Of a DNA stretch of 20,652 nt, positions 12,608 through 20,614 are shown piece after piece. A program made the translations under genes and the position numbers. This DNA comes from an uncultured Prevotellaceae bacterium (lineage in GTDB: Bacteria > Bacteroidota > Bacteroidia > Bacteroidales > Bacteroidaceae). The stretch is taken from positions 1 to 20,652 of the forward strand of contig CAMYYX010000015.1 of NCBI GenBank assembly GCA_947303695.1, in the 5' to 3' direction. Positions within the stretch are counted from its first letter, which is position 1, and every line of letters begins with the position of its first letter. The notes beneath the pieces were generated by a model. The model ran no database searches, was not told the DNA's origin, and was given only the letters and a program-made list of their open reading frames with translations.

Positions 12608-14687
12608 TCTTTTTGCCATCAATGATATTCAAACCCCGAGGCAATTGACCATTTGACCATTTACCATTTACCATTTTCCCTTGTAGGTCGTAAATTACAC
12701 CTGAAGCTTGAAACCTGGAACCTGAATCTGTTGGGGTGAGGTCTTCCACTCCTGCCGGAACGCCTCCTATATAGATATGGAAGATGAGTTTGGCTGTCGC
12801 TACGTTCCCATCGGCGTCCTTATAGCGGAGTCCTTGGCCCAACTGATAGACATCGCCGTTCTTGCAATGGTTGGGATACTGTCCGATGGTGAAGGTGAGG
12901 GTGCCTGCATCGAGTTCGGAATAGACATACGAATCGTTGCCCCATGAGCATACAGTTCCAGTCTTCGAGAACCAATGTCCGTATCCGTTGGCTGTAGAGC
13001 CGCTGCTGACTACTGCTTTGGTCGTGGGGTTGAGGGCCACGAAATGGATGGTGTTCTTGGCCTGGCTGGCACTATAGGTAGTCAGTTTCTTACTGATGTC
13101 GGTAGGCTGAATGCGCAATGCACGTCCGATTTCTGCGAGTTGGGTTGTCGTAAGGGTATAGGTGGTTCCGGGATACACGGAACTGGAGGCATCGAATCCT
13201 ACATAGATGTCGAATGTGACATCGCTGGGCTTGATGGAGGTATCGCTCAGGTCGACATAGGGAATATGACCTACGACATCGGTATTCTCGAATCTCAGCT
13301 GATAGGGCCATTGATCGTCGTTCGTGATGTTCTCGTCCCATTTATGTACGATGTAGGTGGTGGGTGCAGGACTGACCACGAACCACAGACGTTCGGTGTT
13401 CTCGGGAACGGTGAAGGTGGTCGTATCGGTCACGGATGAGGTGGAGTGTCCCTTTGCATAGACGGAATCGATGGACTCATAGACGCGTGTGCCGTCCTTC
13501 AACAGCGCCACATATCCATGACGGAAGCCGCGACGGTTCTTCTCGGAGAACGTGTTGTATTTCGTTACGTCGGCTGCTACATACTTGTCGCCATTGTTAT
13601 ACTGGGCAGGATCGTTTGCAGCCAAGGCTGAACCTGCAGGCAGAGCGGTAAAGATGGTCTTGATCTCGGTTCCTGCAGCTGGTACCTCCAACGGAACGAC
13701 ATTGAAGCCTGTGCTCTGTGGGCAGCTGGAATAGGCCACCTGTATGGCTCCGTCGCCTGTATCCACATAATTATAGGTGTACTTGCCGATTGAACTCTTT
13801 CCATACGAACGGATGGCATCGAGGTCGTAGGTCACCATCTTGCTGGCATAGTCGTAAATCTCACGGTAGAAGTCTTTCACGGACACGCCGAACACGCGCA
13901 TATAGACCTGACAGGGGTCTTCGCCCGACACCGTTCCGCCTCGCCATATACGGCCAATCGCATCAAGTCCCCACTTGTCGGTCCAATAGTAATGCAGCCA
14001 ATAGCTCTGATAGCGTTGCCACTCATGGGTGAAGGCATAGTTGTGGTTGGGTTGCCACAGACCGAGGCTCTGCGAAATCATCAGTTCGGGATAAGCCTGC
14101 ACGGACTGCCATTGAGCCGTCTGTTCCCAGAACGTAGAACCGTTACCTACCGACTGACGAAAACCCGTATAGCCTCCCAGGTCGCAATAGACCTGATACT
14201 GGAACGAGTGACCTATCTCGTGAGCGATGGTCTGCCCTACCGGGTGACAGGTGCTGGGAGTGACCCACAGGGCACCTATCTGGTTGTCATAGCCCGAACC
14301 GGTTGCCGTCCAACCCGTATCGTGCAGCAGACAGATAATCATCTTGTACTTGTTCAACTTCGTGGTAGAACTCAAGTCGGCAAATTTCAGCTGATTGATG
14401 TACAAGTCGAAGAACGTCTCTGCCTTCTCGAGCAAGTCCGTCACGTCCACATACAAGGCGTTCGAACTGGCCAACTTATCAGGAGGAGTCTTTCCATAAC
14501 CTGTGCCGTAATAAACATCGAAGTGAGCGCTGCTCTTTTCGTGCTTATACAAAGTGAGTCCGTCACCCTGACGGTAAACTGTGCCGTTCGCGTCAGTCGA
14601 CGTCGACCAGCTGTTTGGAACAAAAGAAGACTGAGCCAGCATCGTCATGCTGACCATCATCATTAAAATGGTGTAAATAGCTCTCAT
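12594..14687 (-). CDS. Secreted zinc metallopeptidase-like protein with DUF4859 and C-terminal sorting-type tail
   Basis: From ATG 14687 the protein is 697 residues and starts with a signal peptide (MRAIYTILMMMVSMTMLAQ). The N-terminal half contains HEIGH (156-160) in TIAHEIGHSFQYQ, a zinc-binding HExxH, with FWEQTAQW (Glu 188) as a candidate third ligand; this region resembles DUF6055-type peptidases. Residues about 490-640 match DUF4859. The end (about 663-697, GVIYDLQGK...LPRGLNIIDGKKIWVK) resembles a type IX secretion C-terminal domain. An ATG at 14717 would add ten residues but lies too close to the promoter box. The substrate is unknown. An in-frame AAATGG microrepeat forms MVNGKWSNGQ inside the tail. 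Confidence 0.8.
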   Translation of the reverse strand: MRAIYTILMMMVSMTMLAQSSFVPNSWSTSTDANGTVYRQGDGLTLYKHEKSSAHFDVYYGTGYGKTPPDKLASSNALYVDVTDLLEKAETFFDLYINQLKFADLSSTTKLNKYKMIICLLHDTGWTATGSGYDNQIGALWVTPSTCHPVGQTIAHEIGHSFQYQVYCDLGGYTGFRQSVGNGSTFWEQTAQWQSVQAYPELMISQSLGLWQPNHNYAFTHEWQRYQSYWLHYYWTDKWGLDAIGRIWRGGTVSGEDPCQVYMRVFGVSVKDFYREIYDYASKMVTYDLDAIRSYGKSSIGKYTYNYVDTGDGAIQVAYSSCPQSTGFNVVPLEVPAAGTEIKTIFTALPAGSALAANDPAQYNNGDKYVAADVTKYNTFSEKNRRGFRHGYVALLKDGTRVYESIDSVYAKGHSTSSVTDTTTFTVPENTERLWFVVSPAPTTYIVHKWDENITNDDQWPYQLRFENTDVVGHIPYVDLSDTSIKPSDVTFDIYVGFDASSSVYPGTTYTLTTTQLAEIGRALRIQPTDISKKLTTYSASQAKNTIHFVALNPTTKAVVSSGSTANGYGHWFSKTGTVCSWGNDSYVYSELDAGTLTFTIGQYPNHCKNGDVYQLGQGLRYKDADGNVATAKLIFHIYIGGVPAGVEDLTPTDSGSRFQASGVIYDLQGKMVNGKWSNGQLPRGLNIIDGKKIWVK

Positions 14688-14732
14688 GGTTGAAAAAATA
14701 GTTAATTTGTGATACATTCTTTGTTTGGTGCT

Positions 14733-14741
14733 GCAAAGATA
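14733..14741 (-). promoter_or_regulatory. -7 box of the metallopeptidase gene
   Basis: Minus-strand TATCTTTGC followed by AGC. Transcription would begin near 14726, about 39 bases before ATG 14687 but only about 9 before ATG 14717, which supports the shorter start. No clear TTTG stands at -33. Confidence 0.5.
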
Positions 14742-14753
14742 GTGAAAAATAAC

Positions 14754-14852
14754 GGTTAAAGGTTAAGGGTTAAAGGTTAAAGTCAAAAAAAAGTTGAAAG
14801 TTTGAGAAAAAATAGTAAAAATGGTAAATGGTAAATAGTTAAATGGTAAATG
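14754..14852. repeat. GGTTAAA and AAATGGT microrepeats
   Basis: GGTTAAAGGTTAAGGGTTAA-type words fill 14754-14781, and AAATGGTAAATGGTAAATAG-type words fill 14819-14852. The second block runs into the end of the acyltransferase frame, supplying its last codons and TAA stop. Confidence 0.85.
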
Positions 14853-15873
14853 ACTTTACTTTCTTTTTCCAACGTCCACTCATCCATGGTATCTTCTCGA
14901 CATAAGGAACCAACCAGGTACAAACGACGAAGAGGAAGAGGATGAGGAGGATGCATTCACCCCAATTGTATTTATAAGCGCTATGGGCTGCTCGGTGGGT
15001 GAAGATATAGAAATAAATGAGGGGATAATGGGCCACGAAATAGACCATGCTGTGCTGACCGATGTAGTTGATGACGGGAATGCGTGGCAGAGGGAGGGCC
15101 AGCAGCAAACCCGAAAGGCCGCAGAGGATGCAGACGGTGTTGACGAGGATGCCCCACATGTTGCCATCCCAGGTGTTGGTGCTCATGGTGTATTCGCCAT
15201 GAAACCAGATGTTGCCCACCACAAAGGTAGCTATGAGGATGAGGGAGAGGACGATGGTGCGTGTACGACGGAGCTTCTGCATCACCACCTTCCACACTCG
15301 TCCTAGGAAGAAAAAGAAGATGCCCATGAACACGTTATCGAGGCTGAGCCACAGGGGGCTATCGATGGTGTAGAGCCAATAGGAGATGAAGGGGAAGAGG
15401 AGGATGACCCAATGTAAATAGCGTACTTTCTCGATGAAATGGATGGCGATATAGGCCGTGAAGAAGGACATGAGGAACCAGCAAGGGCCGTTTCCGTAGC
15501 TGTGACTGGTCATCCAGAGGTGCGACCACTCGAACGATGGCATCTTGCCTTTCACGAAGATATAGGGGAAGATGGCTATCATGCCGAAATAGACGATGGC
15601 TCCGATGATGCTCCATGTGATGTAGGGTACCAGCAGACGTTTCACCCGATCTTTGCAATAAGCAACAGAATTACCGCTCACGGTCTTGTTGAAATAGCCT
15701 GCCTTGAAGAAGAAGAAACACATGAAGAAGAAGGTCCAGCTCATGAGGTCGTACCATGAGATGCCTCCGATATGCTGCCAACGAAGTCCACACATCGCAA
15801 TAGCGTGGTTACACATCATGCGAATGATGCAAAGGCCGCAAAGAAAATCGAAGGTATGGTTACGCTCAGTCAT
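14839..15873 (-). CDS. Membrane acyltransferase (acyltransferase family 3)
   Basis: The 344-residue protein has about ten hydrophobic segments and the family opening TFDFLCGLCIIRMMCNHAIA with His 23, the likely catalytic or conserved His near the start. It is of the family that transfers acetyl or other acyl groups to sugars of surface polysaccharides or lipids. The ATG overlaps the end of the flippase gene by 8 bases, so the two are probably translated together, which fits glycan modification. The last residues (SFTI) come from the AAATGGT microrepeat, so the true ancestral C-terminus may have been different. The acceptor is not known. Confidence 0.85.
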   Translation of the reverse strand: MTERNHTFDFLCGLCIIRMMCNHAIAMCGLRWQHIGGISWYDLMSWTFFFMCFFFFKAGYFNKTVSGNSVAYCKDRVKRLLVPYITWSIIGAIVYFGMIAIFPYIFVKGKMPSFEWSHLWMTSHSYGNGPCWFLMSFFTAYIAIHFIEKVRYLHWVILLFPFISYWLYTIDSPLWLSLDNVFMGIFFFFLGRVWKVVMQKLRRTRTIVLSLILIATFVVGNIWFHGEYTMSTNTWDGNMWGILVNTVCILCGLSGLLLALPLPRIPVINYIGQHSMVYFVAHYPLIYFYIFTHRAAHSAYKYNWGECILLILFLFVVCTWLVPYVEKIPWMSGRWKKKVKSFTI

Positions 15874-17335
15874 GTTTCTTTCGAATATACCCTATGCACT
15901 CACGCAATATGCTGGCTTTCGATATCCACAGCACTCCAATGTAGATGGCTGCAGCCATCAGGATGCGGGAAACGAGCAGCAGATAGTTGTTGGAAATGGC
16001 TGATGTGGCAAAGTAGGTAGCTACCATCGCGAAGAGGGCTACCAAGCAGAAAGGAAGGACGTCGAGCAGGGCAGAAAGGAGCGGGAGACGTATCTCGCGC
16101 CATACGAAATAATGCCATACAAACATCCACAGGGCAATGATGACGACATAATTGACAGCCATCAGCAGAATGCCGCTATAGCCGAACCAATTGAGATGGA
16201 AGTACTGAACGGCAAACAGGTTGGCGAGAATCACAACACTCTGGGCGATGGTGTTCCACATATAGACATCGGACTTTCCCCGACTGATGATGAAATTGGA
16301 ATAGAGTGCTGCCAAAGGGAGAAAGGCTCCTCCGATGCAAAGCACCTGCAAGTAAGGAATGGCTGTGAGCCACTTGGCTGGTGCAATAATTCCGATGAAT
16401 TCGGCCGAAATGAGACTGAATCCAAACATCAGGGGGAAAGCGACAAATGCGGTAAAACGGAGCATTTTCCGGAATACACGTTGCTGACGCTCACGATCGT
16501 CGCCCACCTGAACAAACATCGGCTGGGCTACACTTTGCACCATTCCGAGGATGGTCTGACTACCCATCTGGTTCCATTTATTGGCTTGTGAATAGGCTCC
16601 GATGTTATCTTTGACATAGAACGAACCCATCGTACTCTCGAAGGCAAACTTATTGATGTTGTTGAAGATGCCTGTGATGAGTATCTTGCAACTGAAGCCG
16701 AACATCTCCTTGATGGGTCGGAACGTGATATGCAAAGAAGGACGCCATTTGGAGAAATACCAACTGCCGATCGATACGATGCTGACATAGACGATGCTCT
16801 GGGTGGCTATACTCCAAAAGGCCATCTTGTTGGCTGCCATGATGATGGCTACAGCACCTGAGATAATCAGGGCTACGATGTTGCAGATGGCTTGTTCCTT
16901 CACCCTCAGCTCCTTCATCAAGATGGTGCGTGGAGTGATGGAGAAACTGGCACAGAAGAAGCCTAAAAAAGCATATCGTGAGAGTGCCACCAATTGCGGC
17001 TCCTTGTTATAATCGGCTATGAGAGGGGCACAGAACCAAAGGATGATATAGATCAGAGCACTCACCAAAATGTTGAACCAGAACACAGCATTCAAGTCCT
17101 GATGGGTTGCATCGCGTTTGTTGATGAGCGCTGAGATGAAGCCGCTATCCTGCAAATTTGCAGCAATGGCCGAATAGATGGCCAGAACGGCTATCATGCC
17201 GTAATCGCTGGGGTCGAGAAACCAAAGCAACACCACCCCAATCACAGCATTCAGCACCTGCATCAGAGAGCTGTTCATCGCTCCCCAAAGCAAGCCTTTC
17301 GCTGTTTTCTCTTTTAAGGATGGGGTGTTGGCCAT
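15866..17335 (-). CDS. Wzx/WzxC-type polysaccharide flippase
   Basis: The 489-residue protein opens SLKEKTAKGLLWGAMNSSLM followed by VLWFLDPSDYGMIA-like motifs of the polysaccharide synthesis/MOP flippase families (Polysacc_synt_C, WzxC-like), with about 12-14 membrane segments along its length. Such proteins move undecaprenyl-linked glycan units across the inner membrane. No glycosyltransferases are visible beside it, only an acyltransferase that overlaps it, so this is not a full capsule locus. It lies 84 bases after a lipoprotein gene; the gap holds a hairpin and microrepeats but no TAnnTTTG box. Confidence 0.88.
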   Translation of the reverse strand: MANTPSLKEKTAKGLLWGAMNSSLMQVLNAVIGVVLLWFLDPSDYGMIAVLAIYSAIAANLQDSGFISALINKRDATHQDLNAVFWFNILVSALIYIILWFCAPLIADYNKEPQLVALSRYAFLGFFCASFSITPRTILMKELRVKEQAICNIVALIISGAVAIIMAANKMAFWSIATQSIVYVSIVSIGSWYFSKWRPSLHITFRPIKEMFGFSCKILITGIFNNINKFAFESTMGSFYVKDNIGAYSQANKWNQMGSQTILGMVQSVAQPMFVQVGDDRERQQRVFRKMLRFTAFVAFPLMFGFSLISAEFIGIIAPAKWLTAIPYLQVLCIGGAFLPLAALYSNFIISRGKSDVYMWNTIAQSVVILANLFAVQYFHLNWFGYSGILLMAVNYVVIIALWMFVWHYFVWREIRLPLLSALLDVLPFCLVALFAMVATYFATSAISNNYLLLVSRILMAAAIYIGVLWISKASILRECIGYIRKKHD

Positions 17336-17342
17336 AGAACAT

Positions 17343-17383
17343 TTACTATTTAACCATTTAACTATTTACCATTTAACTATTTT
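17343..17383. repeat. TTTAACCATTTAACTA microrepeat
   Basis: Four to five imperfect copies of an 8-9 base word between the flippase start and the hairpin at 17388. It is the same family as at 9291, 12645, 14819 and 20497. Confidence 0.85.
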
Positions 17384-17387
17384 ATCC

Positions 17388-17402
17388 TCCCCCTTAGGGG
17401 GA
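17388..17402. other. Short GC hairpin after the lipoprotein gene
   Basis: TCCCCC (17388-17393), loop TTA, GGGGGA (17397-17402). It begins 17 bases after the lipoprotein stop. There is no T-run, so it is a poor terminator; it may stabilise the upstream message. Confidence 0.5.
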
Positions 17403-17419
17403 TAAGAGAGGGTCTAGTC

Positions 17420-17962
17420 CTATTTGTTATTCACATTAATGGATGTGCCATTATAGAAGACCCGGTATCGATAGAGTCCTCGTTGCTCTTTCGTAGCATC
17501 GGTCGCAGTAAGGATCCATCCGTAGTTGTTCAGGTCGTAGGAATTGCCACAATGGGAACAGAGTGCCGTCCCATTGTCTTTCACAGTCAGCCGATAGGAC
17601 TGACGGTCGCAACTGGGACATGAAAGATCGTATGCAAGGATATCCAAACCATTTGACATATTCGGAGTTGAGCTGGTACCTACTATGAGTCCACCCAGTC
17701 CAAACTCAAACTCCTTTGCACCTATCTGCGATAAAGCATAATCGTGGCTCTGACCCACCATATTCGTAATCCTTACCTTTCCCTCGATCTTACGAATCGT
17801 CACAAACTGCCCAGGATTGCCGATTGCGTTGAAGAGTTCCGCACTTTGTGCCACATCAAAATAGAAACGAACAGGGTATTTCGTGGAATAAGTACCGCTT
17901 ATCTCGTCTTTACAAGAGACCAGACAGCATAGCATCATTATGATTGTCAGCAGTCGTTTCAT
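17420..17962 (-). CDS. Lipoprotein with a two-CxxC (zinc-ribbon or Rieske-like) domain
   Basis: From ATG 17962 (MKRLLTIIMMLCCLVSC) the 180-residue protein has a lipoprotein signal with LVSC and the lipidated Cys at 17. The frame is open further upstream to 18022 but that part overlaps argH and lacks a signal. CPSC (115-118) and CSHCGNSYDL (135-144) give two CxxC pairs in a strand-rich setting; the second motif resembles the CxxHGxxFDL loop of Rieske proteins, but the His ligands are replaced, so a zinc ribbon or an empty Rieske-like fold is more likely. It begins 10 bases after argH, probably the last gene of the pyrE cluster. Role unknown. Confidence 0.72.
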   Translation of the reverse strand: MKRLLTIIMMLCCLVSCKDEISGTYSTKYPVRFYFDVAQSAELFNAIGNPGQFVTIRKIEGKVRITNMVGQSHDYALSQIGAKEFEFGLGGLIVGTSSTPNMSNGLDILAYDLSCPSCDRQSYRLTVKDNGTALCSHCGNSYDLNNYGWILTATDATKEQRGLYRYRVFYNGTSINVNNK

Positions 17963-17972
17963 GACGTATGAA

Positions 17973-19310
17973 TCAAACCAGTTGCTGGATGGCGTTTTCC
18001 ACCTTACCGAAGTCGAATTCATCGAGAGTCTTCTGCATCAAAGCCTCGATTTGGTCGTTACAGAGATTGCCAATACTACCTTGGTGTGTGTGATGAATCT
18101 GCTTATCAGGCGTGAATTTGCCTGCTTCGATATCCAATCCCACTTTCTTGTAAGCATCACGGAAAGGCATACCACCTGTTGCCAGTCGATTGACTTCCTC
18201 CACACTGAACATATTGTCGTAGATAGGATTGTCGAGGATATGTTCGTTCACCTTCATCCGATTGATGATATAAGCAGCCATTCGCAAGCAGTCCTTCAGT
18301 TCGTCGAACGATGGGAGGAACACTTCCTTGATGATCTGCAAATCGCGGAAGTAGCCACTTGGCAGGTTGTTCATCATCAGCATCACGGTCTGAGGTAATG
18401 CTTGTATCTTGTTGCATTTGGCACGTGTCAACTCGAACACATCAGGATTTTTCTTATGAGGCATGATGCTTGAACCTGTGGTACACTCGTCAGGCAGTTT
18501 TACAAAGCCGAAGTTCTGACTGTTGAACATACAGGCATCGAATGCCAATTTGGCTAACGTACCAGCCACGCTTGCCATTGAGAAGGCCACATTACGTTCA
18601 GTCTTACCACGTCCCATCTGAGCATAGACTACATTGTAGTCCAAGGAATCGAAGCCCAACAAGTCGGTCGTCATCTGACGATTCAAGGGGAACGAACTGC
18701 CATACCCTGCAGCCGAGCCTAACGGATTGCGATTAGTGATGCGCCAAGCAGCCAATAGGTATTGCATATCATCGACCAGACTCTCAGCATAGGCCCCAAA
18801 CCACAGACCAAACGATGAAGGCATCGCTACTTGCAGATGGGTATAACCAGGCATGAGCACATCCTTATACTCATTACTTTTGGCGATGAGTTCATGGAAA
18901 AGAACCTCTGTCAGTTGAACGATTTCCTTGATTTGGTCACGGATAAAAAGCTTGAGGTCAACCAATACCTGGTCGTTACGTGAACGTCCTGAGTGAATCT
19001 TCTTGCCGATATCGCCCAATTGACGAGTCAGCATTAGTTCCACCTGCGAGTGGACATCCTCCACTCCCTCTTCTATCACAAACTTTCCTGAAACCGCATC
19101 GGCATAAATGGCTTTAAGAGCAGCCAACAGTTGGGTCAGCTCGTCCTTACTCAGCAGACCTATGGATTCCAACATGGTGATATGTGCCATAGAGCCCAAC
19201 ACATCGTATTTGGCCAGATAGAGGTCCATCTCACGGTCTTTTCCGACCGTAAAACGTTCGATTTCATCGGTCATTTGGACGTTCTTCGTCCACAGTTTAT
19301 CTTTATTCAT
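17973..19310 (-). CDS. argH: Argininosuccinate lyase
   Basis: ArgH splits argininosuccinate into arginine and fumarate, the last step of arginine synthesis. The 445-residue protein has the superfamily signature GSSIMPHKKNPD (279-290) with the catalytic Ser, HSGRSRNDQV (106-115) and the catalytic His in GYTHLQ (155-160). The length is slightly short of the usual about 460 but no motif is missing. ATG 19310 overlaps the end of the SRPBCC gene by 8 bases. The pairing with pyrE and the SRPBCC gene is common in Bacteroidales, as far as I recall. Confidence 0.97.
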   Translation of the reverse strand: MNKDKLWTKNVQMTDEIERFTVGKDREMDLYLAKYDVLGSMAHITMLESIGLLSKDELTQLLAALKAIYADAVSGKFVIEEGVEDVHSQVELMLTRQLGDIGKKIHSGRSRNDQVLVDLKLFIRDQIKEIVQLTEVLFHELIAKSNEYKDVLMPGYTHLQVAMPSSFGLWFGAYAESLVDDMQYLLAAWRITNRNPLGSAAGYGSSFPLNRQMTTDLLGFDSLDYNVVYAQMGRGKTERNVAFSMASVAGTLAKLAFDACMFNSQNFGFVKLPDECTTGSSIMPHKKNPDVFELTRAKCNKIQALPQTVMLMMNNLPSGYFRDLQIIKEVFLPSFDELKDCLRMAAYIINRMKVNEHILDNPIYDNMFSVEEVNRLATGGMPFRDAYKKVGLDIEAGKFTPDKQIHHTHQGSIGNLCNDQIEALMQKTLDEFDFGKVENAIQQLV

Positions 19311-19773
19311 AAGGCAATGAAGCTAGCATATCAGCAATTCTCTCAATACCATCCTTGAAAGGTTTCCCAATCATACCTGCAAGGAATACGGGGATGTCGG
19401 CATCAACCGTTACCTTCATCTTACAACTATCGGCTGTGATAGGTAGTAACTGCACCCACAGATTGAATTTCACGGGCGACATGACAGAGCCGAACTTGAT
19501 GCATTTGGGTTCGTCACGTTCGATAATTTGAATCGCAAGCCGACCCACAGGATCGACCTGAACGCTAACAGAATCTGTGCTGACCTCCATGGTTTCAAGG
19601 GTCTTTCGGACCTGCTCTACCTTCTCTGGTGGGATATTACCAGTCATCTTGGCCTGAACTTCAGGGTCGTTGAATCTTTCTTTAACGACTGCCAAGTTGT
19701 TCAGGTCGGCAATTTTCGCATATACGGTTTCCTGAGGATAACCGATCACTTTTACATCGCTCTCGTGTTTCAT
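19303..19773 (-). CDS. SRPBCC-fold (polyketide cyclase/START-like) protein
   Basis: The 156-residue protein has the SRPBCC pattern: an N-terminal strand (SDVKVIGYPQETVYAKIADL), helices, a sheet (about 60-130) and a long C-terminal helix (PVFLAGMIGKPFKDGIERIA). Such proteins bind hydrophobic ligands or act as cyclases or chaperones; the specific function is unknown. It is one base downstream of pyrE and overlaps argH by 8 bases, so it is translated in one unit with them. Confidence 0.8.
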   Translation of the reverse strand: MKHESDVKVIGYPQETVYAKIADLNNLAVVKERFNDPEVQAKMTGNIPPEKVEQVRKTLETMEVSTDSVSVQVDPVGRLAIQIIERDEPKCIKFGSVMSPVKFNLWVQLLPITADSCKMKVTVDADIPVFLAGMIGKPFKDGIERIADMLASLPYE

Positions 19774-19774
19774 A

Positions 19775-20407
19775 TTATTGCCTCCATTCGCTTGGGTTGC
19801 TTCTCCACTCGTTCAGAGTAGGAATCTGTTCCTTTGAAATATAACCTGTCTGTAAAGCAACCTCCAAGACAGCTTCATAGTTGGTTAATGTCAGCAATTG
19901 TACTTTTGCATCCTCGAATGCCTGCTTGGCCACATCGAATCCATAAGTGTATGAAGCGACCATACCAACCACTTCAAATCCTGCATTACGGAGCGCCTCA
20001 ACAGCTTTCAAGCTGCTTCCACCTGTGGAAATCAAGTCTTCCACCACTACTACCTTCGCACCTACTGGTAATTCTCCTTCAATCAGGTTGGCCAATCCGT
20101 GATCCTTTGGTTTTGAACGCACATAAGCAAAAGGCATTCCTAACTCATCGGCCACTAAGGCACCTTGTGCGATAGCTCCTGTTGCGACTCCAGCCACAGC
20201 ATCAGCTTCTGGGAAGTTCTCCATCACCAAACGAGTCAGCTCCGTCTTCACAAATGTACGAAGCGCAGGAAACGAGAGGGTTTTACGATTATCACAATAG
20301 AATGGTGATTTCCATCCAGATGCCCAAGTAAACGGATTATCGGGTTGTAACTTGATGGCTTTCACATCAAGCAATTTCGCAGCAAAAATAGTTTCTAATG
20401 TATTCAT
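19775..20407 (-). CDS. pyrE: Orotate phosphoribosyltransferase
   Basis: PyrE converts orotate and PRPP to OMP in pyrimidine synthesis. The 210-residue protein carries the PRPP-binding motif VVVVEDLISTGGSS (119-132), the substrate segment FTWASGWKSPFYCDNR (26-41) and the flexible-loop residues RSKPKDHG (97-104). I start at ATG 20407 (MNTLETIFAAKLL), the usual start; the frame is open to 20458 but that extension overlaps the promoter. It heads the pyrE, SRPBCC, argH, lipoprotein cluster. Confidence 0.96.
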   Translation of the reverse strand: MNTLETIFAAKLLDVKAIKLQPDNPFTWASGWKSPFYCDNRKTLSFPALRTFVKTELTRLVMENFPEADAVAGVATGAIAQGALVADELGMPFAYVRSKPKDHGLANLIEGELPVGAKVVVVEDLISTGGSSLKAVEALRNAGFEVVGMVASYTYGFDVAKQAFEDAKVQLLTLTNYEAVLEVALQTGYISKEQIPTLNEWRSNPSEWRQ

Positions 20408-20436
20408 ATCACTTCTTAATAGTTTTAATTGATGGT

Positions 20437-20445
20437 GCAAAGTTA
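20437..20445 (-). promoter_or_regulatory. -7 box of pyrE
   Basis: Minus-strand TAACTTTGC matches TAnnTTTGY. Transcription would start near 20431, about 23 bases before ATG 20407. The -33 position has TTTT rather than TTTG. Confidence 0.55.
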
Positions 20446-20522
20446 ATGAAAAATGCAAAAATGGAAAAATTATATAATGTAAAAATGAAGAAAAATGGCA
20501 AATGGCAAATCGTTAAATGGAC

Positions 20523-20592
20523 AAAAATGCGTTTAAGCCGAATATAAATCAAGAAAAATTGTATTTATTGAGGCGTAGCATTTTGTGCGAAG
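20523..20592. repeat. Composite repeat shared with the rimP leader
   Basis: AAAAATGCGTTTAAGCCGAA (20523-20542) matches the reverse complement of 9066-9085 with one difference, and about 20566-20592 (TTATTGAGGCGTAGCATT, then TTGTGCGAAG) matches the reverse complement of 8943-8969. The order of the two modules relative to the downstream gene is the same at both places. The AAATGGC microrepeat lies just before (20497-20520). Confidence 0.8.
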
Positions 20593-20613
20593 CAAAATAT
20601 TTCGTACCTTTGC
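20582..20613 (+). promoter_or_regulatory. Well-formed Bacteroidetes promoter TTTG-19-TACCTTTGC
   Basis: TTTG (20582-20585), exactly 19 bases, TACCTTTGC (20605-20613). The TTTG is part of the repeat module GCATTTTGTGCGAAG. ATTTTG/CAAAAT form an inverted repeat (about 20580-20598) over the -33 box, a possible operator. The start codon of the next gene is only a few bases downstream, so the transcript may be nearly leaderless. Confidence 0.75.
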
Positions 20614-20614
20614 C

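Noticed and set aside
12975..14666. Several plus-strand frames of 60-224 codons opposite the metallopeptidase
   Set aside because: Antisense shadows of a long, well-supported gene with a signal peptide and known domains; none shows a recognisable motif.
17963..18022. Longer start for the lipoprotein
   Set aside because: The extra 20 residues overlap argH and would bury the lipoprotein signal; the ATG at 17962 gives a proper signal and lipobox.
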